A DNA stretch of 64,000 nt. Origin: Symsagittifera roscoffensis (Eukaryota; Xenacoelomorpha; Acoela; Convolutidae). The stretch is from NCBI RefSeq assembly GCF_963678635.1, contig NC_087064.1:26702189-26766188 (forward strand), read 5' to 3'. The notes below the pieces were generated by a model that was given only the letters and a program-made list of their open reading frames with translations, made no database searches and had not been told where the DNA came from. Every line of letters begins with the position of its first letter. Positions within the stretch are counted from its first letter, which is position 1. Positions 20,718 to 32,720 of the stretch are shown piece after piece. The position numbers were made by a program, and so were the translations under genes.

Positions 20718-23700
20718 ATCTCAGAATGGCTTTTGACTATCCTTATTTCAAACTTTAATTCTGAAAATCTGCAATGTATGTACCGTATTGAAAAATAATT
20801 TCAGTTGATACACTGTCTTTTCTCAATAAAACGTAGCTGCAGCTAGCTAGGTAACAATTCATTTTTAATTGCGTGGTTTTGATTTGAAGTAACGTTCATC
20901 ATTTGGATTATTTTTTTAAGCAATGCGAGTAAAATTCTTGATTCTCGTGGCTGAAAAATTCAACTTTGAACTAAGATAACATCCCAATCTCACCCAAAAA
21001 AATGCTTTGGGAAGTTGTTAACTTGATCCAAATTTTGATATTGGTTCGTATTGAAATAGGTTGTCACTATGTTTCGTTTACGTAGCTCGACCTTTGAAAA
21101 TGAAGTTACGTTGTTCTTTAATAAATGTAGAATTGACACGAAATTTAAAAATCTCCAAGCATTAGTACATTTTAGCATAGCTGCAACTTTTCTGGACAAG
21201 GTGTGATTTTTTGACACTTTATTTTCTGCACCTCGTTTATGGAACATGTTTCCCAACCGAGCTCAAATAAAATTCCCTGATAGCAAAATGGCACAAAAAA
21301 TTGTATTTACCTTTTGCGAGCATTAGCGAGTGTCGTGTAATAGTATGACTTTTCCTTCTTTTTTCAACCGAAGTCGCAATGATTGGTGCCATTTTGGAGC
21401 AATTTGCGGTATTTGATATCATGTGCTTTGACATTCGATAAGTGATAAGTAAACACAATTGATTTATTTTTCATATATTACATGAACCGAAAAAAGGTAT
21501 TTGTTTCAAGCAACAGCGCAAAAATGAAAATTCTTACTCAGTGTAACCGGCAGTTTTTTTGAAAAGATAATTTGCTTATAAATTGGTGTCAAGCTTTCCA
21601 ATTTATAGCATGCAAAGTAAGTGTGAACGCCTTTAGTTAGCTATATTCCAATTTATTATATAATATATTTGTGACTATTTATATCTGGTGTCACTTTTGC
21701 TGCATGCCATGGCATTTCCTTACCTCATCTAGCTGCCTTATTTGATGCCAGTACTAGTAAATTGCCAAGGGCTCATTGCCCAGATACGAAAACAGGGGAC
21801 TCGAAATCTTCTGGAAGTAGGATGGAAACGCCACTGCAAAAAATTTAATTTTCACTGTTTGTTTTCACCTTTTGTGTTTCAATTTTTAGAGCTGCTTTTT
21901 TCTCTTCTTTTTTTTCAGTTGTGTTTGCGAAACTCAGCTTCGCCTTTGTCTCTATTTGAACTCCACCGTTTGATCCTGACTTTCAGGTTTGATTGTGAAG
22001 AAAATTTTGTGTTCTCTGATTTTCAAAAGGTGCTGGTAAAAATTTTATGACAAATTTTCAAACATAGATTTTTGTGCGGACAAGTATAAATGCTTTCTTT
22101 GGTCCTCTTAAAAAAGAAAACTTTTTGTGTTCTGTGTTTTTTTTCAAAAGGTTTGATAAAATCTCATGAAAAAATTTTCAATTGTCGAATTTTCTGCGTA
22201 CGTGCATACATGCTTCCTTTGATTAAGACATATTTTGTAGAGTATTAAAATTTTTAAAAGATGTTTGGTCTAGCTCTACAAACTGGAGGAAGCGCGGTAT
22301 CAGTGGATTCGATAGCGGAATAATATAAAAACCATTTGTTTCAATTTTAACATTTCTAATTTTTCTTCAAGCTTCTCTGATGTTCGCTCACAGCAAAAAA
22401 AAAATAGAAATGGCGGAAATGTTTGAGGAAAATTCACGTGGACTTAGAAAAAGTATGATTATAATTTCTTTGAAAATAAACCCTGTTTTTAATGCATCTC
22501 ACAAATCGCTCAAAACAGTTTTCGCGCTCTTAAATGCGCTATGAACTATATACATTTCTGTTATACAAAATGAATTAAAGTCAGTTTTTTTTTGCTGTTT
22601 TATTCTCTATTATTGCTGTCACCAAAAATTAACTAGTTTTCGATTAAGTCAAAATTGCGTTTGTTTTTGTAGTTACTCTAAGAAAAAAAAATTGGGAGGC
22701 AAGTTACAGTTCAAGTATGTGCACTAGCGATTAGTTATAAGTCAACAAAGTTGCTGCATTTTTTTTCATCAATTGAACAGAAAAATGTTGTGTTTCAGAA
22801 AACAGCGCAGTAGATAAACTCGATTTCAGAGCTTCTACAGCTGAACTTAACGCGCAAAATTTTTGAAATGCATGTTTTATACATGATTTGATTTTTAGCT
22901 TATTAAAGTATTACATGTAAAATTAGTTTGATGCCTCTTTTATTATATTCCATAATTTGACATGCAAGTTTGTGTCAATTAATTTTTGGTGCCACTTTTG
23001 CAATATCGCTTTCGCAATTTATTAGCATACGTAGCTGCTTTATTTGTAGCTAGTGCTAGTTATTTGTCAAGGGCTCGCGATACAGTTGCGAAGACAAAGG
23101 ACACTATTTCTCCTTATTGTAGGATCGAATCTGCTATAGTAAACTTCTTCATTCTCAAGGCTTATTTTGCCCTTTTTATTGACTTTCTGTTTTTTTTTCG
23201 TTTTCTCGCTATTTTTTGCAAATCGCAGATACGCCTGTGTAAAATTTCGCGAGTAAAATTTCTCTGTTATCGCGAACAATACAAAGTCTATGCATATCAA
23301 AAACAAGAATGCCCGTTTACCACGGCAAGGCCCTGAAGGTTCAGAATCCCCTTAATTGGTCTCTGTGAAATTAGGTTCACTTTGGAACACTTATGCGCGC
23401 AAAAGATTTCACCACTCGTAAATACTTTGATTAATTGAAATAATCTTATATATTAAGTCAATGAAATAAGTTTAGCATTAAGTGTAATGTATGAGGAGCT
23501 ATCGCGCGCAAAAATTAAAAAGGCTTAAACAAGAACGTTTAAGAATTTTCAGAGCGTCTGGAATAGTCGAGATTTCTTTTTGAAGAGAGTCCCAACCTCT
23601 TTAAGTATCATTAACGCTTATCAATTTCAATGCTAGACAGTACCGGTACGTTAGTTGTCCAAAAGTTTGCGTTTACAGATACTTTGAAGTCTGAAACGAA

Positions 23701-23749
23701 TCAACTGAAAACAGCAACCTGTTTTTTTTCAGAACGGCTTTTGACTATA
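20718..23749. repeat. Array unit 2
   Basis: A full unit of 3032 bp, nearly identical to unit 3 over long stretches (for example the block with GTACCGGTACGTTAGTTG). It contains the LINE-like RLWN-MFPN remnant near 21230-21290 on the + strand. No ORF is shared by all units. Confidence 0.75.
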
Positions 23750-26700
23750 ATCTCAGAATGGCTTTTGACTATCCTTATTTCAAACTTTAATTCTGAAAAT
23801 CTGCAATGTATGTACCGTATTGAAAAATAATTTAAGTTGATACACTGTCTTTTCTCAATAAAACGTAGCTGCAGCTAGCTAGGTAACAATTCATTTTTAA
23901 TTGCGTGGTTTTGATTTGAAGTAACGTTCATCATTTGGATTATTTTTTTAAGCAATGCGAGTAAAATTCTTGATTCTCGTGGCTGAAAAATTAAACTTTG
24001 AACTAAGATAACATCCCAATCTCACCCAAAAAAAAGCTTTGGGAAGTTGTTAACTTGATCCAAATTTTGATATTGGTTCGTATTGAAATAGGTTGTCACT
24101 ATGTTTCGTTTACGTAGCTCGACCTTTGAAAATGAAGTTACGTTGTTCTTTAATAAATGTAGAATTGACACGAAATTTAAAAATCTTCAAGCATTAGTAC
24201 ATTTTAGCATAGGTGCAACTTTTCTGGACATGGTGTGATTTTTTGACACTTTATTTTCTGCACCTCGTTTATGGAACATGTTTCCAAACCGAGCTCAAAT
24301 AAAATTCTCTGATAGCAAAATGGCACAAAAAATTGTATTTACCTTTTGCGAGCATTAGCGAGTGTCGTGTAATAGTATGACTTTTCCTTCTTTTTTCAAC
24401 CGAAGTCGCAATGATTGGTGCCATTTTGGAGCAATTTGCGGTATTTGATATCATGTGCTTTGACATTCGATAAGTGATAAGTAAACACAATTGATTTATT
24501 TTTCATATATTACATGAACCGAAAAAAGGTATTTGTTTCAAGCAACAGCGCAAAAATAAAAATTCTTACTCAGTGTAACCGGCAGTTTTTTTGAAAAGAT
24601 AATTTGCTTATAAATTGGTGTCAAGCTTTCCAATTTATAGCATGCAAAGTAAGTGTGAACGCCTTTAGTTACCTATATTCCAATTTATTATATAATATAT
24701 TTGTGACTATTTATATCTGGTGTCACTTTTGCTGGATGCCATGGCATTTCCTTACCTCATCTAGCTGCCTTATTTGATGCCAGTGCTAGTAAATTGCCAA
24801 GGGCTCATTGCCCAGATACGAAAACTTCTGGAAGTATGATGGAAACGCCACTGCAAAAAATTTAATTTTCACTGTTTGTTTTCACTTTTTGTGTTTCAAG
24901 TTTTAGAGCTGCTTTTTTCTCTTCTTTTTTTTTCAGTTGTGTTTGCGAAACTCAGCTTCGCCTTTGTCTCTATTTGAACTCCACCGTTTGATCCTGACTT
25001 TCAGGTTTGATTGTGAAGAAAATTTTGTGTTCTCTGATTTTCAAAAGGTGCTGGTAAAAATTTTATGACAAATTTTCAAACATAGATTTTTGTGCGGACA
25101 AGTATAAATGCTTTCTTTGGTCCTCTTAAAAAAGAAAACTTTTTGTGTTCTGTGTTTTTTTTCAAAAGGTTTGATAAAATCTCATGAAAAAATTTTCAAT
25201 TGTCGAAATTTCTGCGTACGTGCATACATGCTTCCTTTGATTAAGACATATTTTGTAGAGTATTAAAATTTTTAAAAGAAGTTTGGTCTAGCTCTACAAA
25301 CTGGAGGAAGCGCGGTATCTGTGGATTTGATAGCGGAATAATATAAAAACCATTTGTTTCAATTTTAACATTTCTAATTTTTCTTCAAGCTTCTCTGATG
25401 TTCGCTCACAGCAAAAAAAATAGAAATGGCGGAAATGTTTGAGGAAAATTCACGTGGACTTAGAAAAAGTATGATTATAATTTCTTTGAAAATAAACCAT
25501 GTTTTTAATGCATCTCACAAATCGCTTAAAACAGTTTTCGCGCTCTTAAATGCGCTATGAACTATATTCATTTCTGTTATATAAAATGAATTAAAGTCAG
25601 TTTTTTTTGCTGTTTTATTCTCTATTATTGCTGTCACCAAAAATTAACTAGTTTTCGATTAAGTCAAAATTGCCTTTGTTTTTGTAGTTACTCTAAGAAA
25701 AAAAAATTGGGAGGCAAGTTACAGTTCAAGTATGTGCACTAGCGATTAGTTATAAGTCAACAAAGTTGCTGCATTTTTTTCATCAATTGAACAGAAAAAT
25801 GTTGTGTTTCAGAAAACAGCGCAGTAGATAAACTCGATTTCAGAGCTTCTACAGCTGAACTTAACGCGCAAAATTTTTGAAATGCATGTTTTATACATGA
25901 TTTGATTTTTAGCTTATCAAGGTATTACATGTAAAATTAGTGTGATGCCTCTTTTATTATATTCCATAATTTGACATGCAAGTTTGTGTCAATTTATTTT
26001 TGATGCCACTTTTGCAACATCGCTTTCGCAATTTATTAGCATACGTAAGTGCTTTATTTGTGGCTAGTCTTAGTAGAGTACCAAGGGCTCGTGATGCAGC
26101 TGCGAGGACTAGGTACACTAGTTCTCTTTGTCGTAGGATCGAAAATGCAACAGTAAAATTTTCATTCTCAAGGTTTATTTTTGCCCTTTTTATTGACTTT
26201 TCAGAGCTGATATTTTTTGTCGATTTATCGCTATTGTTTGGAAATCGCATCTTCGCCTCTGTGTAAAACTTGTTATCGCGAGCAATGCAAAATCTAGTTA
26301 TATCAAAAACGAGAATGCGCGTTTACCACGGCGAAGCCCTGAATGTTCAGACTCCCCTTAAATGGTCTCTATGAAATTGGGTTCATTTTGGAACACTTAT
26401 GAGTGCAAAAGATTTCGCCACTCGTAAATACTTTCATAATTTGAAAAAATCTTAAATATTAAATCACGGAAAAATGTTTAGCATTAGGCCTAATGTTCGA
26501 ATGTCCGAAGAGCTATCGCGCGCAAAATTTAAAAAGGCCTATACGAGAACGTTTAAGAATCTTTCAGAACATCTGGAATAGTTGTTTTTGAAGAGAGTCC
26601 AAACCTCTTTGAGCTTCGTGAACGCTATTCAGTTTCAATGCTAGACAGTACCGGCCCGTCAATTGTCTTTTAAAAGTTTTGTTTACAGATACTGTAAGGT

Positions 26701-26757
26701 CTGAAACGAATCAACTAAAAACAGCAAACTGTTTTTTTAGAATGGCTTTTGACTAGA
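23750..26757. repeat. Array unit 3
   Basis: A full unit of 3008 bp. It differs from unit 2 by point changes and small indels, including loss of a CAGGGGACTCGAAAT-type stretch near 24826 that breaks the frame seen in units 2 and 4. Its right third (from about 25980) resembles unit 4 more than unit 2, which suggests exchange between units. Confidence 0.75.
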
Positions 26758-29700
26758 ATCTCAGAATGGCTTGTGACTATCCTTATTTCAAACTTTAATT
26801 CTGCAAATCTGCAATATATGTGTAGTATTGAAAAATAATTTAAGTTGATACACTGTCTTTTCTCAATAAAACGTAGCTGCAGCTAGCTAGGTAACAATTC
26901 ATTTTTAATTGCGTGGTTTTGATTTGAAGTAACGTTCATCATTTGGGTTATTTTTTTAAGGAAGGCGAGTAAAGTTCTTGATTCTCGTGGCTGAAAAATT
27001 CAACTTTGAACTAAGATAGCATCCCAATCTCACCCAAAACAATGCTTTGGGAAGTTGTTAACTTGATCCAAATTTTGATATTGTTTCGTATTGAAATAGG
27101 TTGTCATTATGTTTCGTTTACGTAGCTCGACCTTTGAAAATGAAGTTACGTTGAGAATAAATGTAGAATTGACACGAAATTTAAAAATCTCCAAGCATTA
27201 GTACATTTTAGCATAGGTGCAACTTTTCTGGACAAGGTGTGATTTTTTGACACTTTATTTTCTGCAACTCGTTTATGGAACATGTTTCCCAACCGAGCTC
27301 AAATAAAATTCCCTGATAGCAAAATGGCACTAAAAATTGTATTTAGCTTTTGCGAGCATTAGCGAGTGTCGTGTAATAGTATGACTTTTCCTTCTTTTTT
27401 CAACCGAAGTCGCAATGATTGGTGCCATTTTGGAGCAATTTGCGGTATTTGATATCATGTGCTTTGACATTCGATAAGTGATAAGAAAACACAATTGATT
27501 TATTTTTCATATATTACATGAACCGAAAAAAGGTATTTGTTTCAAGCAACAGCGCAAAAATAAAAATTCTTACTCAGTGTAACCGGCAGTTTTTTTGAAA
27601 ACATAATTTGCTTATAAATTGGTGTCAAGCTTTCCAATTTATAGCATGCAAAGTAAGTGAACGCCTTTAGTTAGCTATATTCCAATTTATTATATAATAT
27701 ATTTGTGACTATTTATATCTGGTGTCACTTTTGCTGCATGCCATGGCATTTCCTTACCTCATCTAGCTGCCTTATTTGATGCCAGTGCTAGTAAATCGCC
27801 AAGGGCTCATTGCCCAGATACGAAAACAGGGGACTCGAAATCTTCTGCAAGTAGGACGGAAACTCCACTGCAAAAAATTTAATTTTCACTGTTTGTTTTC
27901 ACCTTTTGTGTTTCAATTTTTAGAGCTGCTTTTTTCTCTTCTTTTTTTTCAGTTGTGTTTGCGAAACTCAGCTTCGCCTTTGTCTCTATTTGAACTCCAC
28001 CGTTTGATCCTGACTTTCAGGTTTGATTGTGAAGAAAATTTTGTGTTCTCTGATTTTCAAAAGGTGTTGGTAAAAATTTTATGACAAATTTTCAAACATA
28101 GATTTTTGTGCGGACAAGTATAAATGCTTTCTTTGGTCCTCTTAAAAAAGAAAACTTTTTGTGTTCTGTGTTTTTTTCAAAAGGTTTGATAAAATCTCAT
28201 GAAAAAATTTTCAATTGTCGAATTTTCTGCGTACGTGCATACATGCTTCCTTTGATTAAGACATATTTTGTAGAGTATTAAAATTTTTAAAAGAAGTTTG
28301 GTCTAGCTCTACAAACTGGAGGAAGCGCGGTATCAGTGGATTTGATAGCGGAATAATATAAAAACCATTTATTTCAATTTTAACATTTCTAATTTTTCTT
28401 CAAGCTTCTCTGATGTTCGCTCACAGCAAAAAAAAAATAGAAATAGCGGAAATGTTTGAGGAAAATTCACGTGGACTTAGAAAAAGTATGATTATAATTT
28501 CTTTGAAAATAAACCAAGTTTTTAATGCATCTCACAAATCGCTTAAAACAGTTTTCGCGCTCTTAAATGCGCTATGAACTATATACATTACTGTTATATA
28601 AAATGAATTAAAGTCAGTTTTTTTTGCTGTTTTATTCTCTATTATTGCTGTCACCAAAAATTAACTAGTTTTCGATTAAGTCAAAATTGCGTTTGTTTTT
28701 GTAGTTACTCTAAGAAAAAAAAATTGGGAGGCAAGTTACAGTTCAAGTATGTGCACTAGCGATTAGTTATAAGTCAACAAAGTTGCTGCATTTTTTTTCA
28801 TCAATTGAACAGAAAAATGTTGTGTTTCAGAAAACAGCGCAGCAGATAAACTCGATTTCAGAGCTTCTACAGCTGAACTTAACGCTCAAAATTTTTGAAA
28901 TGCATGTTTTATACATGATTTGATTTTTAGCTTATCAAGGTATTACATGTAAAGTTAGTGTGATGCCTCTTTTATTATATTCCATAATTTGACATGCAAG
29001 TTTGTGTCAATTTATTTTTGATGCCACTTTTGCAACATAGCTTTCGCAATTTATTAGCATACGTAAGTGCTTTATTTGTGGCTAGTCTTAGTAGAGTACC
29101 AAGGGCTCGTGATGCAGTTGCGAGGACAAGGTACACTAGTTCTCTTTGTCGTAGGATCGAAAATGCAACAGTAAAATTTTCATTCTCAAGGTTTATTTTT
29201 GCCCTTTTTATTGACTTTTCAGAGCTGATATTTTTTGTCGATTTATCGCTATTGTTTGGAAATCGTATCTTCGCTTCTGTGTAAAACTTGTTATCGCGAG
29301 CAATGCAAAATCTATGTATATCAAAAACGAGAATGCGCGTTTACCACGGCGAAGCCCTGAATGTTCAGACTCCCCTTAAATGGTCTCTATGAAATTGGGT
29401 TCATTTTGGAACACTTATGAGTGCAAAAGATTTCGCCACTCGTAAATACTTTCATAATTTGAAAAAATCTTACATATTAAATCACGGAAAAATGTTTAGC
29501 ATTAGGCCTAATGTTCGAATGTCCGAAGAGCTATCGCGCGCAAAATTTAAAAAGGCCTAAACGAGAACGTTTAAGAATCTTTCAGAACGTCTGGAATAGT
29601 TGTTTTTGAAGAGAGTCCAAACCTCTTTGAGCTTCGTGAACGCTATTCAGTTTCAATGCTAGACAGTACCGGCCCGTCAATTGTCTTTTAAAAGTTTTGT

Positions 29701-29775
29701 TTACAGATACTGTAAGGTCTGAAACGAATCAACTAAAAACAGCAATCTGTTTTTTTAGAATGGCTTTTGACTAGA
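26758..29775. repeat. Array unit 4
   Basis: A full unit of 3018 bp with the same internal order as units 2 and 3. The segment 28994-29284 closely matches 25976-26266 of unit 3. Confidence 0.75.
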
Positions 29776-30353
29776 ATCTCAGAATGGCTTGTGACTATCC
29801 CTTTTTCAAACTTTAATTCTGTAAATCTGCAATATATGTGTAGTATTGAAAAATAATTTAAGTTGATACACTGTCTTTTCTCAATAAAACGTGGCTGCAG
29901 CTAGCTGCCTAACAACTCATTTTTAATTGCTTGTTTTTGATTTGAAGTAACGTTCATTATTGGGGTTACTTTTTTAAGCAATGCGAGTAAAATTCTTGAT
30001 TCTCGTGGCTGAAAAATTCAACTTTGAACTAAGATAACATCCCAATCTCACCCAAAAAAATGCTTTGGGAAGTTGTTAACTTGATCCAAATTTTGATATC
30101 AGTTGGCATTGAGATAGGTTGTCACTTTGTTTCGTTTACGTAGCTCGACCTATGAAAATGAAGTTACTTGTTTTTTACCAAATGTAGAATTGACACGAAT
30201 TTTAAAAATTTCCAAGCATTAGTACATTTTGGCATAGGTGCAACTTTTAGTTTCTGCAACTCTGACACTTTAGTTTCAGCAACTCGTTTATGGAATTTGT
30301 TTCCCAACGGAGCTCATATAAAATTCCCTGATAGCAAAATGGCGCAAAAAATG
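29776..30353. repeat. Array unit 5, truncated
   Basis: The first ~578 bp of a unit, more diverged than units 2-4, ending after CTGATAGCAAAATGGC. It contains the clearest LINE C-terminal remnant: a + strand reading with ATRLWNLFPNGAHIKFPDS near 30275-30340. Confidence 0.7.
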
Positions 30354-31106
30354 TCCTAAAAAACTTAAATTGTTCGAAAACTGAAAGAATAATAGCTTGA
30401 AAGTTTTGATTAGAAAAGCTCGATCTGTTCCAAAACCGATTCTGTTCTTGAAATAATTTGATTAGCTAGCCTAAAAAAAATAAATTTTTTGCAATCTGAT
30501 GAAATAAACTGAAATGTTTCAAATGTCATAGCGCAAACAGCTTGCTAAAAAACTTGAATTTTTCGCAAATTGATTTGGTCTAAAAGCAACGAAGATTAAT
30601 TTGAAGCTCATCGATCGAATAGCTCGCCTAACTTATCGTTTGCTAAACGTTTCTGTCTAAGAGAAAACTTGAAATATTTCAAATAATTTTAGCTTCAATA
30701 ACTTTCTTAAGTAAACCTTGACTTCTTGCGAACTGATTCTATCAACACATACTATAATTATATGCAAAAACTCTAAGCTCCTGATAGAAAGGACCGACAA
30801 AGAGCACGCAATGTGCCCACTTGACGTCTACACTACAGTTTTAGTTCGTTATTACATTTTTAATTTTTTTTGTTTTTGTCTTTCACGCTTGTTTTGAATT
30901 TAAAATTTGAAAAAAAAATAAAAGAACGATATCTTCAGAAATTTGTCGCAAAATTTTGTCTCGAATGGGTTAATTTTGAAAAAAAAACATCCAGCAGCAC
31001 AAAATCACCGTTGTTAAAGAAATATTCTGAAAAAATATCAAGCGACAATTAGGCCGATTGCACTTTGGTAAACGCAAACAAAAACGAAAAAATTGATCCG
31101 CACTCA
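30354..31106. other. Unannotated AT-rich DNA
   Basis: No gene, repeat or RNA recognised. Short reiterations of TAAAAAACTT and of AACTTGAA-like words occur but without a clear period. Confidence 0.4.
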
Positions 31107-31537
31107 CAGGGGCGGATCCAGGATTTTCTCGAGGGGGCGGGCGGATTTTTCAAAAAATTTTCAAAAATATTGTCGACCTTTTTTTTAGGTCGACCAAATT
31201 GATTTTTCGAGCTCTCCCCAAGCACTGTTTTGTCCCTATTTTGGATAAATTTTCTGCGCCGCAGGCAAAATTTTGAAAAAACGCCAAAAACGGCGTTTTT
31301 AGGCACTTTTTGAAAAAGTTTTGACCAAAAAATTGCGTTTTTTCGGCGCGCTCTCCCCCCTCAAAATAAGTATACATTGGCGGCTGTAGAAAAATTTTAG
31401 GGTCCATCACCAAAAATGGATATCTCAAAATAGTACAAAGGGGGGACCCTTTGGGTCGGCACAGTGGGTCGAATCCCTGAAGGGGAGAAAGGGCGTCCAC
31501 CCCCCGCCCCCGCCCCCGTTCCCTAAATCCGCCCCTG
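31107..31537. mobile_element. hAT-like MITE, CAGGGGCGGAT termini
   Basis: It starts CAGGGGCGGATCCAGGATTT and ends TAAATCCGCCCCTG, which gives inverted termini of about 13 bp. Flanks are CGCACTCA on the left (31099-31106) and CGCACTAA on the right (31538-31545), an 8-bp target duplication with one mismatch, as hAT elements make. There is no transposase. The - strand open frame across it reflects its G/C-rich ends, not a gene. Confidence 0.8.
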
Positions 31538-32105
31538 CGCACTAAGCCTACATACCGGGTGGAACTATAAAATAAAGTCTGCAGCGCAAACATTTTGTTC
31601 CTTGATCATTTTTTCTGTTCTGAGTTACAATCGATAAAAGTCTGGAATTACCAATGTAAGGAAGGAAATAAAAAGAAATAATTTGCTATCGGATTGCTGC
31701 AGGTTCTATCGCAATCATGTTTTCTGTACTTTTGAAAAGCCCTTTTTTCGCTAAATGAAGTTTCTTAAGAAAAGCCGGTATTTTTTAAATTTTGTTAGTA
31801 TGCGTTCCAGATTGTTTGCCACGTGATCACCACTTTAGAGCCTAGGGGGATTATAAAGTAGATCTGAGAGATCTTCTGGTCCTTTACCTTCTCAATACGC
31901 TTTTAATGGTGGCGTGCCTTGAATTCAAATTAACATTTTATTGGCGGTCAAAATCCAAAATATATCACAGTATGCATTACTTAAGTTGCATTATTGACAA
32001 ACATTTTTTTAACTTCTGTTTCTAATTTTTATTTTGACCGGTTGTTGAACTTTTCATCGGCTCTTATAGGAAAAGCTGATCTTCGAGCTTCATCTTGGTT
32101 TCAAT
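31538..32105. other. Unannotated DNA between two MITEs
   Basis: No coding or RNA feature seen. Confidence 0.4.
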
Positions 32106-32517
32106 CAGAGTTAGAACCGGGCCTTAAGTTGAGGCCTAGGCACGGCCCGGTTGGGAAACAAAAATTTCAAGCCGGTTTTCAATGAAAATACGAATTTCCT
32201 AACAAAAAGTAAATTGAAATTCAAATGTGATTTAAGAAAAAATCAAAATTCAATAAGTCCAATGGCCGCAGCCGATCCTAGCAGTTCGATTTGGTTGGCT
32301 TTTACCGCAGAAAGGAGGGCACGCTTGGCTGTCCGGATTTGCACAGCCCTGTTGAAGTCACGCTCCCTCTGGCCGTTTGTAGCTTGAAGGGTGAAAGGTG
32401 TGAACTCTTTTGAAAGTCAAGCCCGGCCCGGCCCGGATGCTGGTCCTAAAAATGAAGCCCGAGCCGGGCCTCGGCCCGGCCCAACCTGTAAAAAGCCCGG
32501 GCCCAGTTCCAACTCTG
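32106..32517. mobile_element. Second hAT-like MITE family, CAGAGTT termini
   Basis: The left end CAGAGTTAGAACCGGGCC pairs with the right end GGGCCCAGTTCCAACTCTG as inverted termini of about 19 bp with mismatches. Flanking 8-mers GTTTCAAT and ATTTAAAT agree at 6 of 8 positions, a weak target duplication. The right half is rich in GGCCCGG words. There is no coding sequence. Confidence 0.65.
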
Positions 32518-32636
32518 ATTTAAATTCTGATGGAAAGCGTTTTGTGCTGGAATATTTGTTTCTTTCTACAAATGTTTATACAGCTCAGTTTACGACGAAA
32601 TTTTGATTCCATCTGATTGATGCTGATGAATTTAAG

Positions 32637-32720
32637 TAGATGTGTGCGTGTGCGTGTGTGGCGTGGGGGTGATGTGGGGTTGCTTGTAAGTGCGCGTGTT
32701 TGTCGTATGTGTGTATATAA
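32637..32720. repeat. GT-rich simple sequence
   Basis: An imperfect (GTGTGC)n and (GT)n tract with interruptions. Confidence 0.7.

Larger units (their letters stand above)
14447..30353. repeat. Tandem array of ~3.0-kb units (four plus a partial fifth)
   Basis: The anchor ATCTCAGAATGGC recurs at 14447, 20718, 23750, 26758 and 29776, giving periods of 3032, 3008 and 3018 bp. The first unit is 6271 bp because it holds a LINE plus a 561-bp duplication; without them it is 2664 bp, about 370 bp short of the others around 19013. Units 2-4 are highly similar; unit 1 and the partial unit 5 are more diverged. Within each unit two halves are related to each other: a block with a gapped GCTTTATTTG/GCTAG/CAAGGGCTCG pattern near 19970-20110 recurs in altered form near 21705-21840. 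Each unit also holds a segment translating to an RLWN-(L/M)-FPN box, typical of LINE ORF2 C-termini. No ORF is conserved across units. Edges are read from where homology stops. Confidence 0.85.

Noticed and set aside
21742-22050. 102-codon frame repeated in array units 2 and 4
   Set aside because: Unit 3 has an indel that destroys it, and there is no recognisable domain; recurrence is explained by the DNA repeat.
22986-23336. 116-codon frame in array unit 2
   Set aside because: Equivalent frames in other units are shorter and diverged; no start context, domain or splice support.
14447-30353. CRISPR or rDNA interpretation of the tandem array
   Set aside because: Units are 3 kb with no short repeat-spacer pattern, and no conserved ribosomal RNA core sequence is recognisable.
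31150-31593. 147-codon - strand frame
   Set aside because: It lies almost wholly in the 31107-31537 MITE, whose inverted ends and target duplication explain the sequence.
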